42,500 nucleotides of DNA from Actinoplanes oryzae (lineage in GTDB: Bacteria > Actinomycetota > Actinomycetes > Mycobacteriales > Micromonosporaceae). The notes beneath the pieces were generated by a model that saw nothing but the letters and a program-made list of their open reading frames with translations, had not been told where the DNA came from and did not search any database. The stretch's first letter is position 1. Every line of letters starts with the position of its first letter. The stretch lies in NCBI RefSeq assembly GCF_030757795.1, contig NZ_JAUQWH010000073.1, positions 1 to 42,500 of the forward strand, in the 5' to 3' direction. Position numbers and translations under genes: made by a program. Of the stretch, positions 30,539 to 38,106 are shown in pieces.

Positions 30539-32332
30539 GTGACCGAACTGCTCGTCGTGATGGTGACAGGCCTCGTCGTGATCGCCGCGGCCACCGTGGC
30601 CGGACCGCGGCTGGGGATCGCGGCGCCGCTGGTGCTGGTGACGATCGGCGTCGGCGCGAGCTTCCTGCCCGTGTTCGGGTCGGCGCACATCGAACCCGAA
30701 TGGATCCTCGAGGGCGTGCTGCCGCCGCTGCTCTACTCGTCGGCCGTGTCCATGCCGGCGATGAACTTCCGCCGCGAGTTCGGCGCGATCAGCGGCCTCT
30801 CGGTGGCGCTCGTCGTGGGCACCGCGCTCGGGCTGGGGCTCTTCTTCATGTACGCCGTCCCGGGGCTCGGTTTCGCGTACGGCGTGGCCCTCGGCGCGAT
30901 CGTCAGCCCGACCGACGCCGTGGCGACCTCCATCGTCAAGCAGACCTCGGTCTCCCAGCGCGTCGTGGCGATGCTCGACGGCGAGAGCCTGCTCAACGAC
31001 GCGACCGCCCTCGTCCTGCTCCGCACGGCGATCGTCGCCACGGCCGCGACCTTCTCCTTCTGGGACGCGGCCGGCACCTTCGCGTGGTCGGTCGTCGTCG
31101 CCCTGCTCGTCGGCGGGCTCGCCGGCCGCCTCAACCTCGTGGTGCGCCGCCGCGTCACCGACCCGGCCGTCAACACCGTCATCTCGTTCACGGTGCCGTT
31201 CCTGGCCTCGGTGCCCGCCACCCTGCTCGGCGGCTCCGGCCTGGTCGCCGCGGTCGTCGCGGGACTCGTCACCGGCATCCGCGCGCCCCGCGACCTGTCA
31301 CCGCAGAACCGGCTGTCGGACACCCAGAACTGGCGTACGGCCGAACTGGTCCTCGAAGGCGCGGTCTTCCTCACCATGGGCCTGCAGATCAAGGCGATCG
31401 TCGCCGACGTCGAGCAGGACCACGCCGGCGTCGGCACCGCCGTCCTCGTGGCGGCCGGAGCGCTCGTGCTGACGGTGCTGGTGCGAGCGGCGTACGTGAC
31501 CCTGCTCCTCGCCGCCCTCGCCCGCCGCGCCCGCCACGGCGCCGGCATGCGGCCGATGCTGCAGGACATGCACGAGAAGCTCGGCACCTCCGAGGGCAAA
31601 CAGGAGGCGTTCAAGGAGGTCAACTCCCGGCGCCGGCGCGAGCCGTCCGAACGCGACCTGGACCTCTTCTCCCGGCGCGTCATCATGGGCCTCGCCACCA
31701 TCGACTACTTCCTCCGCCAGCCCCTGGGCCGGCGCGAGGGCATTGCCGTGGTCTGGGCCGGCATGCGCGGCGCGGTCACCGTGGCCGCCGCCCAGACCCT
31801 GCCGGAAGACACCCCGCAGCGCCCGGTGCTGGTGCTCGTCGCCTTCGCGGTCGCCGCCCTGTCCCTGCTGGTCCAGGGCGGCACGATCGGCCCCCTGCTG
31901 CGCCGCATCGCGCCCGCGGCCGATCAGGCGGCGCTCGCCGCCCGCCGGGCCGAGGAGCGGGACCGGCTCTTCGCCCTCCTGCGAACGAGCAGCGAATCCG
32001 TCCCCGCCCCGGCGTCGCTTTCCACCCCGCCGCCGCTTTCCGCTTCGCCGTCGCTTTCCACCTTGGCATCGCCTTCCGCCTCGCCGCCGCTTTCCGCTTC
32101 GCCGTCGCTTTCGGCCTCGGCATCGCCATCCGCTTCGCCGTCGGTTTCCGCCCCGACGGAGCGCGACTTCACCGCCGCGAAGGAGCACCGGCTCGCAGTC
32201 CTGGCCGCCCAGCGTGCAGCCCTCCTCGACGCCCGCGACCACGGCACCTTCGACGCCGAGGTGCTGACCGACGCCCTCGCCACCCTCGACGCCACCCAGA
32301 TCGACCTCGAACTCCGCGGCAAGCTCGCGTAG
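30539..32332 (+). CDS. CPA1-family Na+/H+ antiporter with repetitive C-terminal linker
   Basis: This protein has 597 residues. The first 440 or so form about 12 membrane helices of the NhaP/CPA1 fold: LEGVLPPLLYSSAVSM (about 60-75), GAIVSPTDAVATSIVKQ with the ion-binding Asp, LDGESLLNDATALVLLRTA with the conserved ND motif, and GMRGAVTVAAAQTLP near 405. It exchanges Na+ or K+ for H+ at the plasma membrane. The cytosolic tail contains an unusual Ser/Pro/Ala linker made of an exact-length 18-residue repeat (about 498-533), then a helical end (RDFTAAKEHRLAVLAAQRAA and following). GTG 30539 follows the regulator gene by 41 nt and lacks a clear SD. Confidence 0.92.
   Translation: MTELLVVMVTGLVVIAAATVAGPRLGIAAPLVLVTIGVGASFLPVFGSAHIEPEWILEGVLPPLLYSSAVSMPAMNFRREFGAISGLSVALVVGTALGLGLFFMYAVPGLGFAYGVALGAIVSPTDAVATSIVKQTSVSQRVVAMLDGESLLNDATALVLLRTAIVATAATFSFWDAAGTFAWSVVVALLVGGLAGRLNLVVRRRVTDPAVNTVISFTVPFLASVPATLLGGSGLVAAVVAGLVTGIRAPRDLSPQNRLSDTQNWRTAELVLEGAVFLTMGLQIKAIVADVEQDHAGVGTAVLVAAGALVLTVLVRAAYVTLLLAALARRARHGAGMRPMLQDMHEKLGTSEGKQEAFKEVNSRRRREPSERDLDLFSRRVIMGLATIDYFLRQPLGRREGIAVVWAGMRGAVTVAAAQTLPEDTPQRPVLVLVAFAVAALSLLVQGGTIGPLLRRIAPAADQAALAARRAEERDRLFALLRTSSESVPAPASLSTPPPLSASPSLSTLASPSASPPLSASPSLSASASPSASPSVSAPTERDFTAAKEHRLAVLAAQRAALLDARDHGTFDAEVLTDALATLDATQIDLELRGKLA
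32030..32137 (+). repeat. two 54-bp in-frame tandem repeats in the antiporter gene
   Basis: Two 54-bp units (32030-32083 and 32084-32137) are near identical, and each is itself built from shorter ctttccgcttcgccg-like subunits. They encode two copies of an 18-residue Ser/Pro/Ala segment beginning PPLSASPSLS, followed by a partial third. They expand a flexible linker without changing the frame. Confidence 0.85.
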
Positions 32333-32653
32333 CCGCTCAACAGACGGCTCCCGGGCCGCAGAGAGCCGGCTCCAGCCGGGCGAACGCACGCTCGGTCAGC
32401 TCGGTCAGCTCGATCGGATCGCCGGCGCGGGCGCTGAAAGCCCAGCGTTCCGGCGCTGAGCCGGCAGGGCCGCAACCTGCAGTTCGCGGTCAACCGCCTG
32501 AAACGCAGATCAGCCCGCCCCGAACAGCGGAACTTGCCGTCTGGAACAAGCACACCGGCTGTCTGGAACAGGAGGTCGGCCGGCTGGAACAAGGGCTCGG
32601 CAGGCGAAAAATCGGCGGTGACGCGGGCGGGATGTCGGTAGCGTGCCGGACCG
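32333..32653. other. 321-bp intergenic region with short phased repeats
   Basis: No gene is evident. CGGCTC (32345) and GAGCCG (32363) could form a weak terminator stem for the antiporter. Further on, CTGGAACA occurs three times at 32541, 32563 and 32584, spaced 22 and 21 bp, with a related CGGAAC at 32528. One frame of the same stretch encodes LEQEVGRLEQGLGR, a heptad-like run, so it may be a coding remnant rather than an operator array. TAGCGT (32639-32644) is a possible -10 for the next gene, 9 nt before its ATG. Confidence 0.45.
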
Positions 32654-33202
32654 ATGGCGACTTTCGTGCACCTCACCACGGCGCGGGCGGCTCGGGGCAT
32701 CGAGCGCTCGGGCATTGCCGCGCGCAGCCACGGGCGAGCCGTAGAGCCGCGCAGCCAGGGGCGGGTCGGCGAGGCGCGGGGCCACGGGCGGGCCGGGGAG
32801 CGCGGGGTCTACTGCATGCCGATGCTGCCGTCGTTCGTGCTCACCCATCAGTGGACGCGCGAGCTGCGCCGGTGGAAGCCCGGCGTGCTGGTCGCCGTCC
32901 ATCTGCGGCTGCCCGACGACCAGCCGGTGACCGTCGGCCACTACGGCGCCGCACCCGAGTGGGTCAGCGCCGCGGAGGCCGCCGGCCGGATCGCCGCCCT
33001 CGACGACCCGCGCGGCTACGAGGTTTTCGTCCCGCGGGCGGTCACCGCCGCCGAGGTGCGCCGGATCCGCGACGTTCCGCAGGGCACCGGCTGGCGCTAC
33101 GTCCCGGGCGCGCACGGCAGGCGGCCGTGCGGCTGCCCGGTCTGCGCGGTCAGAGGCGCCTACAAGGGAGCAGGAATCCGCCGACGATACGCCGAGCTGT
33201 GA
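32654..33202 (+). CDS. unknown protein with N-terminal His motif, 9-residue tandem repeat and C-terminal Cys motif
   Basis: This protein has 182 residues and I do not recognise it. It starts FVHLTTARAARGIERSGI, reminiscent of the His-containing first strand and helix of RNA 2'-phosphotransferase/ADP-ribosyltransferase-like folds, but the match is too short to rely on. Residues 24-50 are three copies of a 9-residue Arg/Gly-rich repeat. Then comes a well-ordered region (GVYCMPMLPSFVLTHQWTRE, then PGVLVAVHLRLPDDQPVTVG). The C-terminus has CGCPVC followed by GAGIRRRY, possibly a metal site. It has no signal peptide. It stands alone between a repeat-bearing gap and a bidirectional terminator. The ATG at 32654 has no SD. 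Confidence 0.7.
   Translation: MATFVHLTTARAARGIERSGIAARSHGRAVEPRSQGRVGEARGHGRAGERGVYCMPMLPSFVLTHQWTRELRRWKPGVLVAVHLRLPDDQPVTVGHYGAAPEWVSAAEAAGRIAALDDPRGYEVFVPRAVTAAEVRRIRDVPQGTGWRYVPGAHGRRPCGCPVCAVRGAYKGAGIRRRYAEL
32723..32803 (+). repeat. three 27-bp in-frame tandem repeats
   Basis: Units 32723-32749, 32750-32776 and 32777-32803 encode RSHGRAVEP, RSQGRVGEA and RGHGRAGER. They interrupt the unknown 182-residue protein between two otherwise ordered segments, which suggests recent expansion by slippage. Confidence 0.8.
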
Positions 33203-33235
33203 GCTCCAGCCCGGGCGACCGCCGATCCGGCCGAG

Positions 33236-33259
33236 GCGCCCGTCACGGGCACCGGGCGC
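33236..33259. terminator. bidirectional hairpin between convergent genes
   Basis: GCGCCCG (33236-33242) and CGGGCGC (33253-33259) form a perfect 7-bp stem with a 10-nt loop. It lies 33 nt after the plus-strand stop and 9 nt after the minus-strand diguanylate cyclase stop. Confidence 0.55.
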
Positions 33260-33268
33260 GACGCGGAG

Positions 33269-34891
33269 TCAGCCGCAGCAGACCTGGTTGCGGCCGGCGC
33301 GCTTGGCGGCGTAGAGGCGTTCGTCCGCTTGGGCCAGGCCCTCCGCCACGGTGGTGCCCGGGCGGATCTCGGCCAGGCCCACGCTGATCGTCACCGCCAG
33401 GCCGGGCTGCATGCTGTCCCAGGGGTACCCGGCGATCTGCGCCCGCAGCAGTTCGCACTGCATGCGCGCTGCGGGCAGGTCCACCGCGTTCACGGCGATC
33501 AGGAACTCCTCGCCGCCGAAGCGGGCCACCAGGTCGGTGTCGCGCAGGTTCTCCTGCAGGACGGCGGCGATACGGCGCAGGACCTCGTCGCCGACCAGGT
33601 GGCCATGCTCGTCGTTGACCTTCTTGAAGTGGTCGACGTCGGCGACGGCGACGCAGAAGGGGTGGCCGGCGGCGGCGAGCTCGGGCAGGCGCCGGTCGAC
33701 CGAGCGCCGGTTGGGCAGGCCGGTCAGGGCGTCCTCGGCCGCCTGCCGCTGCCAGAGCACGTTGTCGGCGGCGAGTTCGGCGTTGCGGGTGCGTTCGAGT
33801 TCCGCTTCCAGCCGGGCGTTCTCCGCCTCGAGCCGGGCGTTGTCGAGCTCGAAGTGGTGCACGGCCATCCGGGCGCGCGCCGCAGCCGTGTCGCTGTGCG
33901 CCTCGCGTTCCAGCTCGTGGAAGGAGCGGTAGTGGGACAGCGCCGCGGCCAGGTCGCCCGTCTGCTCGTACGCGGCGGAGAGCTCGTGGTGGATCTCCAT
34001 GGCCATCGGCTTCTCGCCGGCGTCGAGCGCCCGGTGCAGCGCCACGGTCAGGCCCACGATCGCGTCGCCGGACTGGCCGCGCATGAGGCGTACCCGGGCC
34101 AGATGGCGCAGGGCGGCCAGCTCCAGAGACCGGTAGCCGCCCGTCACGGCGATCTGCCGGGAGTGCTCGATGAGCCCGGCGGCGGCGTCGAGGTCGCCGG
34201 AGAGCGCCCGCAGCATGCCGAGGTTGTCGAGGCTGATCGCCTGACGGAACGGGTGGTCCACGGCCCGCGCCAGGCGCAGGGCCTCGGTGACACAGTCCAG
34301 AGCCTTGCCGAGCGTACGGTCGGCAGCCGCGAACTGACCCGCCGAGCGCAACCGCTGCACCTCGTAGACGCCGTTGTCGCCCACGTTGTTGAGGATGCAG
34401 AAGCGGGCCTCGTCGTCCATGCCCTCGGCCATGGTCAGCGCGCGCATCAGATAGTGGGTGCTCAGCTCGTGGTCGCCCATGCTCCCGTGGACGACGCCGG
34501 TGCGGTTGTGCACCCAGAAGAGCAGCCCGTTCTCGCCGAGCCGCTGGGCGATGTCGCGTCCCCGGGCGAGGGCTTCGAGGGCCTCCTGGTGCATGCCGAG
34601 GTCGTTGAGGGACATGGCCTCGACGGTCAGCACCTCGCAGATGGCGTACTCGTCGCCGCGCGCCTCGAGGATCGCGACCGCCTCCCGGCACGCCGCGATG
34701 GCGTCCTCCTGGCGGCCGAGGCGGAGCAGCTGATTCGCGTACGACCGCAGGGCCGCAGCCTGTCCCGCACTGTCCCCGGTCGCGCCGGCCAGCGTGGCGG
34801 CCTGCTCCGCGATGGCGCAGCCGCCGCGGTAGTCGCCGGCCAGCCGCCTGTCCTCGGCGCGCAGGAGCAGGGTTCCGACGGCCTCGCTCAC
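33269..34891 (-). CDS. TPR-repeat diguanylate cyclase (GGDEF)
   Basis: This protein has 540 residues. Residues about 1-350 are tetratricopeptide helices (ALRSYANQLLRLGRQEDAIA, LDNLGMLRALSGDLDAA, HELSAAYEQTGDLAAALSHY). A short coiled coil (about 355-375, LDNARLEAENARLEAELERT) leads to the GGDEF domain (about 385-540). The active-site loop is RFGGEEFLIAV, an active variant, preceded by DALTGLPNRRSVD and VADVDHFKKVNDEHGH. RDTD five residues before the loop fits the RxxD inhibitory site, so product inhibition by c-di-GMP is likely. There is no membrane segment, so the enzyme is cytosolic and probably regulated by a protein bound to the TPRs. GTG 34891 follows a strong GGGGAGG SD. Confidence 0.93.
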   Translation of the reverse strand: MSEAVGTLLLRAEDRRLAGDYRGGCAIAEQAATLAGATGDSAGQAAALRSYANQLLRLGRQEDAIAACREAVAILEARGDEYAICEVLTVEAMSLNDLGMHQEALEALARGRDIAQRLGENGLLFWVHNRTGVVHGSMGDHELSTHYLMRALTMAEGMDDEARFCILNNVGDNGVYEVQRLRSAGQFAAADRTLGKALDCVTEALRLARAVDHPFRQAISLDNLGMLRALSGDLDAAAGLIEHSRQIAVTGGYRSLELAALRHLARVRLMRGQSGDAIVGLTVALHRALDAGEKPMAMEIHHELSAAYEQTGDLAAALSHYRSFHELEREAHSDTAAARARMAVHHFELDNARLEAENARLEAELERTRNAELAADNVLWQRQAAEDALTGLPNRRSVDRRLPELAAAGHPFCVAVADVDHFKKVNDEHGHLVGDEVLRRIAAVLQENLRDTDLVARFGGEEFLIAVNAVDLPAARMQCELLRAQIAGYPWDSMQPGLAVTISVGLAEIRPGTTVAEGLAQADERLYAAKRAGRNQVCCG

Positions 34892-34957
34892 GTCCGCCTC
34901 CCCTCGGCCCGGTCAGGCCGCCCCCATCGGCGCCGGGTCGCTCGGTCTGAGGTTTTG

Positions 34958-34963
34958 TAGGCT
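34958..34963 (+). promoter_or_regulatory. candidate -10 box (TAGGCT) for a leaderless transporter transcript
   Basis: TAGGCT ends 7 nt before GTG 34971, which lacks an SD. It lies in the 79-bp gap between the divergent diguanylate cyclase and EamA genes. Confidence 0.45.
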
Positions 34964-34970
34964 GGATTCC

Positions 34971-35933
34971 GTGCGGAGTGGGCGGGTCGGCCCGGGCCTG
35001 GCCCTGGCGTTGGTGTCGGCGGCGACGTTCGGGACGTCCGGGTCGTTTGCCCGGTCGCTCATCGACGCCGGCTGGTCGGCGGAGGCCGCCGTGATCGTCC
35101 GGGTGGGCATCGCCGCGGTGCTGCTGGCCGTGCCCGCGCTGCTCGCCCTGCGGGGCAGGCGGCTCGCGGGGCCCGGCACGCTCGGGGCCATCGGGCTGTT
35201 CGGCCTGCTCGCGGTCGCCGGGGCGCAGGTCGGCTTCTTCAACGCCGTGCGTTATCTCCCGGTCGGCGTGGCGCTGCTGCTCGAGTACTCGGGCATCATC
35301 CTGGTGGTGCTGTGGATGTGGGCCCGGCACGGCGACCGGCCGCGCCGGCTGACCCTCGCCGGCTCGGCGGCCGCGGCGGTGGGCCTGGTGCTCGTGCTCG
35401 ACCTCGCCGGGGGAGCGGACCTCGACCCGGCCGGGGTGGCGTGGGGCCTGGTCGCGGCGGTGGGCCTGGCGACGTACTTCGTGGTGTCCTCGCACGTCGG
35501 CCCGGAGCTGCCCGCGGTGACCCTGGCCTGCGGCGGCATGGCGTCCGGCGCCCTGATCCTGCTGCTGCTCGGCGCCGTGGGAGTGCTGCCGCTGCACGCC
35601 TCCACCGGCCCGGTGTCCTTCGCCGGCCGGGAGGTCAGCTGGCTCGTCCCGGTCGCCGGCCTGGCCGTCCTCGCGGGCGTCGTCTCGTACGTGTCCGGCA
35701 TCGGCGCCGCCCGGGCCCTGGGCGCGGCGCTCGCGTCCTTCGCGGGGCTGACCGAGGTGCTGTTCGCGGTGCTCTTCGCGTGGCTGCTGCTCGACGAGCT
35801 GCCGACGGTCCTGCAGGCCGTCGGCGGCGTGTGCATCCTGGCCGGCATCGCCCTCGTCCGCCTCGACGAGCTGCGCCGGAGCCAGGTCCCGGCGACCGGG
35901 GCAGCCCCCGGGGCGAGCATCCCGCCGCGCTGA
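34971..35933 (+). CDS. EamA-family (DMT superfamily) transporter
   Basis: This protein has 320 residues with about ten hydrophobic helices arranged as two five-helix EamA repeats (about 8-138 and 150-295). Typical features are LALALVSAATFGTSGSFAR at the start, FFNAVRYLPVGVALLLEY at the end of helix 4 in the first repeat, and AARALGAALASFAGLTEVLF plus LLLDELPTVLQAVGGVCILAG at the same place in the second. Relatives export amino acids or other metabolites; the cargo is unknown. GTG 34971 probably begins a leaderless message. The C-terminal tail is short and Ala/Pro-rich. Confidence 0.92.
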   Translation: MRSGRVGPGLALALVSAATFGTSGSFARSLIDAGWSAEAAVIVRVGIAAVLLAVPALLALRGRRLAGPGTLGAIGLFGLLAVAGAQVGFFNAVRYLPVGVALLLEYSGIILVVLWMWARHGDRPRRLTLAGSAAAAVGLVLVLDLAGGADLDPAGVAWGLVAAVGLATYFVVSSHVGPELPAVTLACGGMASGALILLLLGAVGVLPLHASTGPVSFAGREVSWLVPVAGLAVLAGVVSYVSGIGAARALGAALASFAGLTEVLFAVLFAWLLLDELPTVLQAVGGVCILAGIALVRLDELRRSQVPATGAAPGASIPPR

Positions 35934-36103
35934 CCCGGCCGGGCGGAGCTCAGCGACGCGATGCCTCCAGCAGCCCACGGTTGCAGCCTTCGGCGACCGC
36001 GGCCGAGGATTCCACCTCGATCACCGTGCTGATGCGTGGTTTTCTCCGCAAGGGACGGGGTCGCCCGGATCGGCCGAGGACGCCGCGATCCCGGTGGCAG
36101 GGC
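35934..36103. other. intergenic stretch, no convincing gene
   Basis: No gene is supported. On the minus strand a frame that stops at 35950 ends in a normal-looking tail (IEVESSAAVAEGCNRGLLEA), with GTG at about 36024 as the only nearby start. It may be a remnant, but nothing identifies it. Confidence 0.3.
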
Positions 36104-36142
36104 ACGGCTCGCCGGACGCGTTGCGGGTGCCCGGCGAGCCGT
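36104..36142 (-). terminator. strong hairpin terminator
   Basis: ACGGCTCGCCGG (36104-36115) and CCGGCGAGCCGT (36131-36142) are perfect 12-nt complements with a 15-nt loop. The stem starts 10 nt after the stop of the secreted-protein gene on the minus strand. Confidence 0.75.
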
Positions 36143-36152
36143 AGGGGCGGGA

Positions 36153-36842
36153 TCAGTTGGTGAAGACGGCGGGTGCGCCGGTCGCGCTGCTGTCCAGCAC
36201 GGGGGCGTAGCGGGCGGTGAAGTAGCCGCTGCCCGGGCACGTGATCGGGCCGGAGAACTTCGTGAAGGCCTGCCCGGCGAACGAGATCGAGTTGTCGGTG
36301 TTGTCGGACACGCCGGTGATGGCGTTCCCGACGGCGCGGTAGACGCAGGTGACCGAGCCGAGGATCGTGCCCAGGCTCAGCGTGGTCTGCACCGGGGCCG
36401 CGTCCGTGCCGGTGACCGTCACGGTGCCGGTGCCGCTGGAGACCGTGGTGGCGAACGGGGTGTTGTTGACCGTCACGCTGTTCACCCGGGTGACGCCGAG
36501 GATGTTCGAGGTGCACGACGCGAACGTGTGCGCGGTGACGGACTCGGACGCGACGCCCGGGGCCTCCGGGTTGTCCGTGACCGTCGCCGTGAAGGCGGAC
36601 TGGCTGCAGGTGACGCCGGTGCTGCCGCCGGCCGCGGTGGCGAAGTCGGCGGTCGTCCCGGCGGCGACCGATGCAGTCAGCACGTCGCCCACGGCGACGG
36701 CGGCGCCGCCGGGGGCCTCGACGGTCAGGACGGTGGACGCCGCGGCGACGCCGGCGGCCCGCGCGGGGCTGCCGGCGAACGCGGCCGCGGTCGCGGTGGC
36801 GGTCGCTACAAAGATCACAACAATGCTTCGGTACGCGCGCAT
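36153..36842 (-). CDS. secreted beta-rich protein with conserved cysteines, function unknown
   Basis: This protein has 229 residues. The signal peptide is clear (MRAYRSIVVIFVATATATAA, cleavage near PARA about residue 30), and ATG 36842 has AGGGAGAG upstream. The mature protein is rich in Thr, Ser, Val and Gly with strand-like periodicity and five Cys (VTCSQ, ASCTSN, VTCVYR, ITCPGSG), enough for two disulfides. No catalytic motif is seen. Similar Thr/Val-rich secreted proteins in Streptomyces occur near DUF6230/DUF6114 genes, and here those two genes are divergent from it, so a shared cell-envelope role is plausible. It has its own strong promoter and terminator. Confidence 0.82.
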   Translation of the reverse strand: MRAYRSIVVIFVATATATAAAFAGSPARAAGVAAASTVLTVEAPGGAAVAVGDVLTASVAAGTTADFATAAGGSTGVTCSQSAFTATVTDNPEAPGVASESVTAHTFASCTSNILGVTRVNSVTVNNTPFATTVSSGTGTVTVTGTDAAPVQTTLSLGTILGSVTCVYRAVGNAITGVSDNTDNSISFAGQAFTKFSGPITCPGSGYFTARYAPVLDSSATGAPAVFTN

Positions 36843-36908
36843 GACTCTCCCTGCCGGAAGTGGACGGAATGGTGCGCTCGGTACCGACGCCGACGCTCGA
36901 CCCGTCGG

Positions 36909-36938
36909 TTTATAGACCCCGGCGAGCCGTAACGTCAA
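36909..36938 (-). promoter_or_regulatory. strong promoter of the secreted-protein gene
   Basis: On the minus strand TTGACG (36933-36938) and TATAAA (36909-36914) are 18 bp apart. Transcription should start near 36902, leaving a leader of about 60 nt. The spacer contains ACGGCTCGCCGG, the same 12-mer that forms the arm of the terminator at the other end of this gene. Confidence 0.75.
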
Positions 36939-36988
36939 GGCAAGGAATATGTAACATCCCAGGACTTGCAATCTCCGGTCCGCCGCCC

Positions 36989-37017
36989 TTGACCCGCTTC
37001 TTACCGAGCGGTAACTT
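36989..37017 (+). promoter_or_regulatory. promoter of the DUF6230-DUF6114 pair with overlapping palindromic operator
   Basis: TTGACC (36989-36994) and TAACTT (37012-37017) are separated by 17 bp. A perfect palindrome TTACCG-AG-CGGTAA (37001-37014) overlaps the spacer and the first bases of the -10, an ideal place for a repressor such as a TetR-family protein. The leader to ATG 37083 is about 60 nt. Confidence 0.65.
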
Positions 37018-37082
37018 CGCCCGACCGACATTGACGCCCGGCAATGCCTTATCCGCCACTCATGTCGACTCAGGAGCGACCG

Positions 37083-37721
37083 ATGTCCCTTGACGAATCT
37101 CCACCCCCGCCGCAGGGCGGGGTGCGATGGAAGCGCTTCGGCGGAATGCTGGCCCTGACCACGGCGCTGACCGCCGGTCTGGTGGCACTGACCGCCCAGG
37201 GCGTGCTCGCCGCGAACTTCTCGATCTCCGGCATGCCCTTCACGGTCACCGCCACCCAGCTGCACGGCGACGGTTTCGAGCAGTTCGCCGCCCTCGACAC
37301 GATGATCGAGGACAGCCCGAACGCCGGCGACACCGGCGGCCAGGTCGTCGTCATCGTCTCGGCGATCGACAAGGCGAAGCTGACCAAGCTGTGCCAGAGC
37401 GTCTCCCTCGGCGGCATGCATCTGAAGATCACCGCCGGCGACGGCGCCACGCCCGTGAGCGCCGACAGCCTGATCGTCGACTCCGACCTGATTTCGGGCG
37501 ACACCGACTTCAGGAACATCGACATCGGGCAGGACGCGAGCACCTTCGACAAGGTGAACGACCGCCGCAACGGCGGCAAGGTCAAGGGCGGTGAGGGGGT
37601 GTTCGGTCAGCAGGCCGACACCGTCGACATCGCCAACCTGCGGCAGAACAACTACGCCACCACGGCGGCCCGGTTCACCCTGCCGCACCTGCGCATGACC
37701 TTCACCGGCGACGGCTGCTGA
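37083..37721 (+). CDS. DUF6230 family protein, exported
   Basis: This protein has 212 residues. ATG 37083 is chosen because CAGGAG lies 7 nt upstream. A short Pro-rich cytosolic start is followed by WKRFGGMLALTTALTAGLVA and the membrane/signal segment (about residues 18-40, ending GVLAANF). The exported part begins ANFSISGMPFTVTATQLHGDG and ends RFTLPHLRMTFTGDGC, the recognisable pattern of the actinobacterial DUF6230 family. These are sometimes annotated as cholesterol esterases without evidence. Two Cys (LCQSV and the C-terminal residue) are present. It is followed after 2 nt by a DUF6114 gene, the usual partner, and the pair is probably an envelope unit. Confidence 0.85.
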   Translation: MSLDESPPPPQGGVRWKRFGGMLALTTALTAGLVALTAQGVLAANFSISGMPFTVTATQLHGDGFEQFAALDTMIEDSPNAGDTGGQVVVIVSAIDKAKLTKLCQSVSLGGMHLKITAGDGATPVSADSLIVDSDLISGDTDFRNIDIGQDASTFDKVNDRRNGGKVKGGEGVFGQQADTVDIANLRQNNYATTAARFTLPHLRMTFTGDGC

Positions 37722-37723
37722 CG

Positions 37724-38101
37724 ATGGGCGGGCGGACGTCCTCCTTCACCCGATGGCGGCGCGCCCGCCCGTTCTCCGGCGGCCTGCTGGTCACCCTGGC
37801 GGGCGCCGAGATCCTCGTGACCGTCCGGGCGCCCCTGCCGGTCGTCGTGCACGTCGGCATGCAGGGGCTGGCCGGCTATCTCGTCCCGCTGCTGCTCCTG
37901 CTCTGCGGCGTGCTCCTGCTGATCAACCCGGAGCAGCGGCTCTTCTACGCGCTCGTGGCCGCGGGCCTGTCGCTGGCCTCCTGGCTCACCTCGAACCTGG
38001 GCGGCTTCGTCGCCGGCCTGCTCCTCGGCCTGATCGGCAGCTCCCTGGCCTTCGCCTGGTCGCCCACCGCCCGCCGGCGCCAGGAGAACAGCAGCGCCTG
38101 A
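37724..38101 (+). CDS. DUF6114 family membrane protein
   Basis: This protein has 125 residues with four hydrophobic helices (about 20-36, 44-66, 72-88 and 90-110). It begins with a basic stretch, FTRWRRARPFSGGLLVTLAG, typical of DUF6114, and the GAEILVTVRAPLPVVVHVG segment after it is also characteristic. The role is unknown. It starts 2 nt after the DUF6230 stop, so the two are cotranscribed, and its stop is 5 bp from the convergent DUF808 gene. Its partner protein is exported, so this may be its membrane anchor or exporter (inference). Confidence 0.87.
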   Translation: MGGRTSSFTRWRRARPFSGGLLVTLAGAEILVTVRAPLPVVVHVGMQGLAGYLVPLLLLLCGVLLLINPEQRLFYALVAAGLSLASWLTSNLGGFVAGLLLGLIGSSLAFAWSPTARRRQENSSA

Positions 38102-38106
38102 CGGTC

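Noticed and set aside
32010..32160. The repeat region in the antiporter gene as a CRISPR or minisatellite element
   Set aside because: The units are adjacent without spacers, stay in frame and encode a Ser/Pro linker.
30532..33387. A 951-codon plus-strand frame as a giant protein
   Set aside because: It shadows the antiporter and the unknown protein. The antiporter frame has transporter motifs and membrane helices, this one does not.
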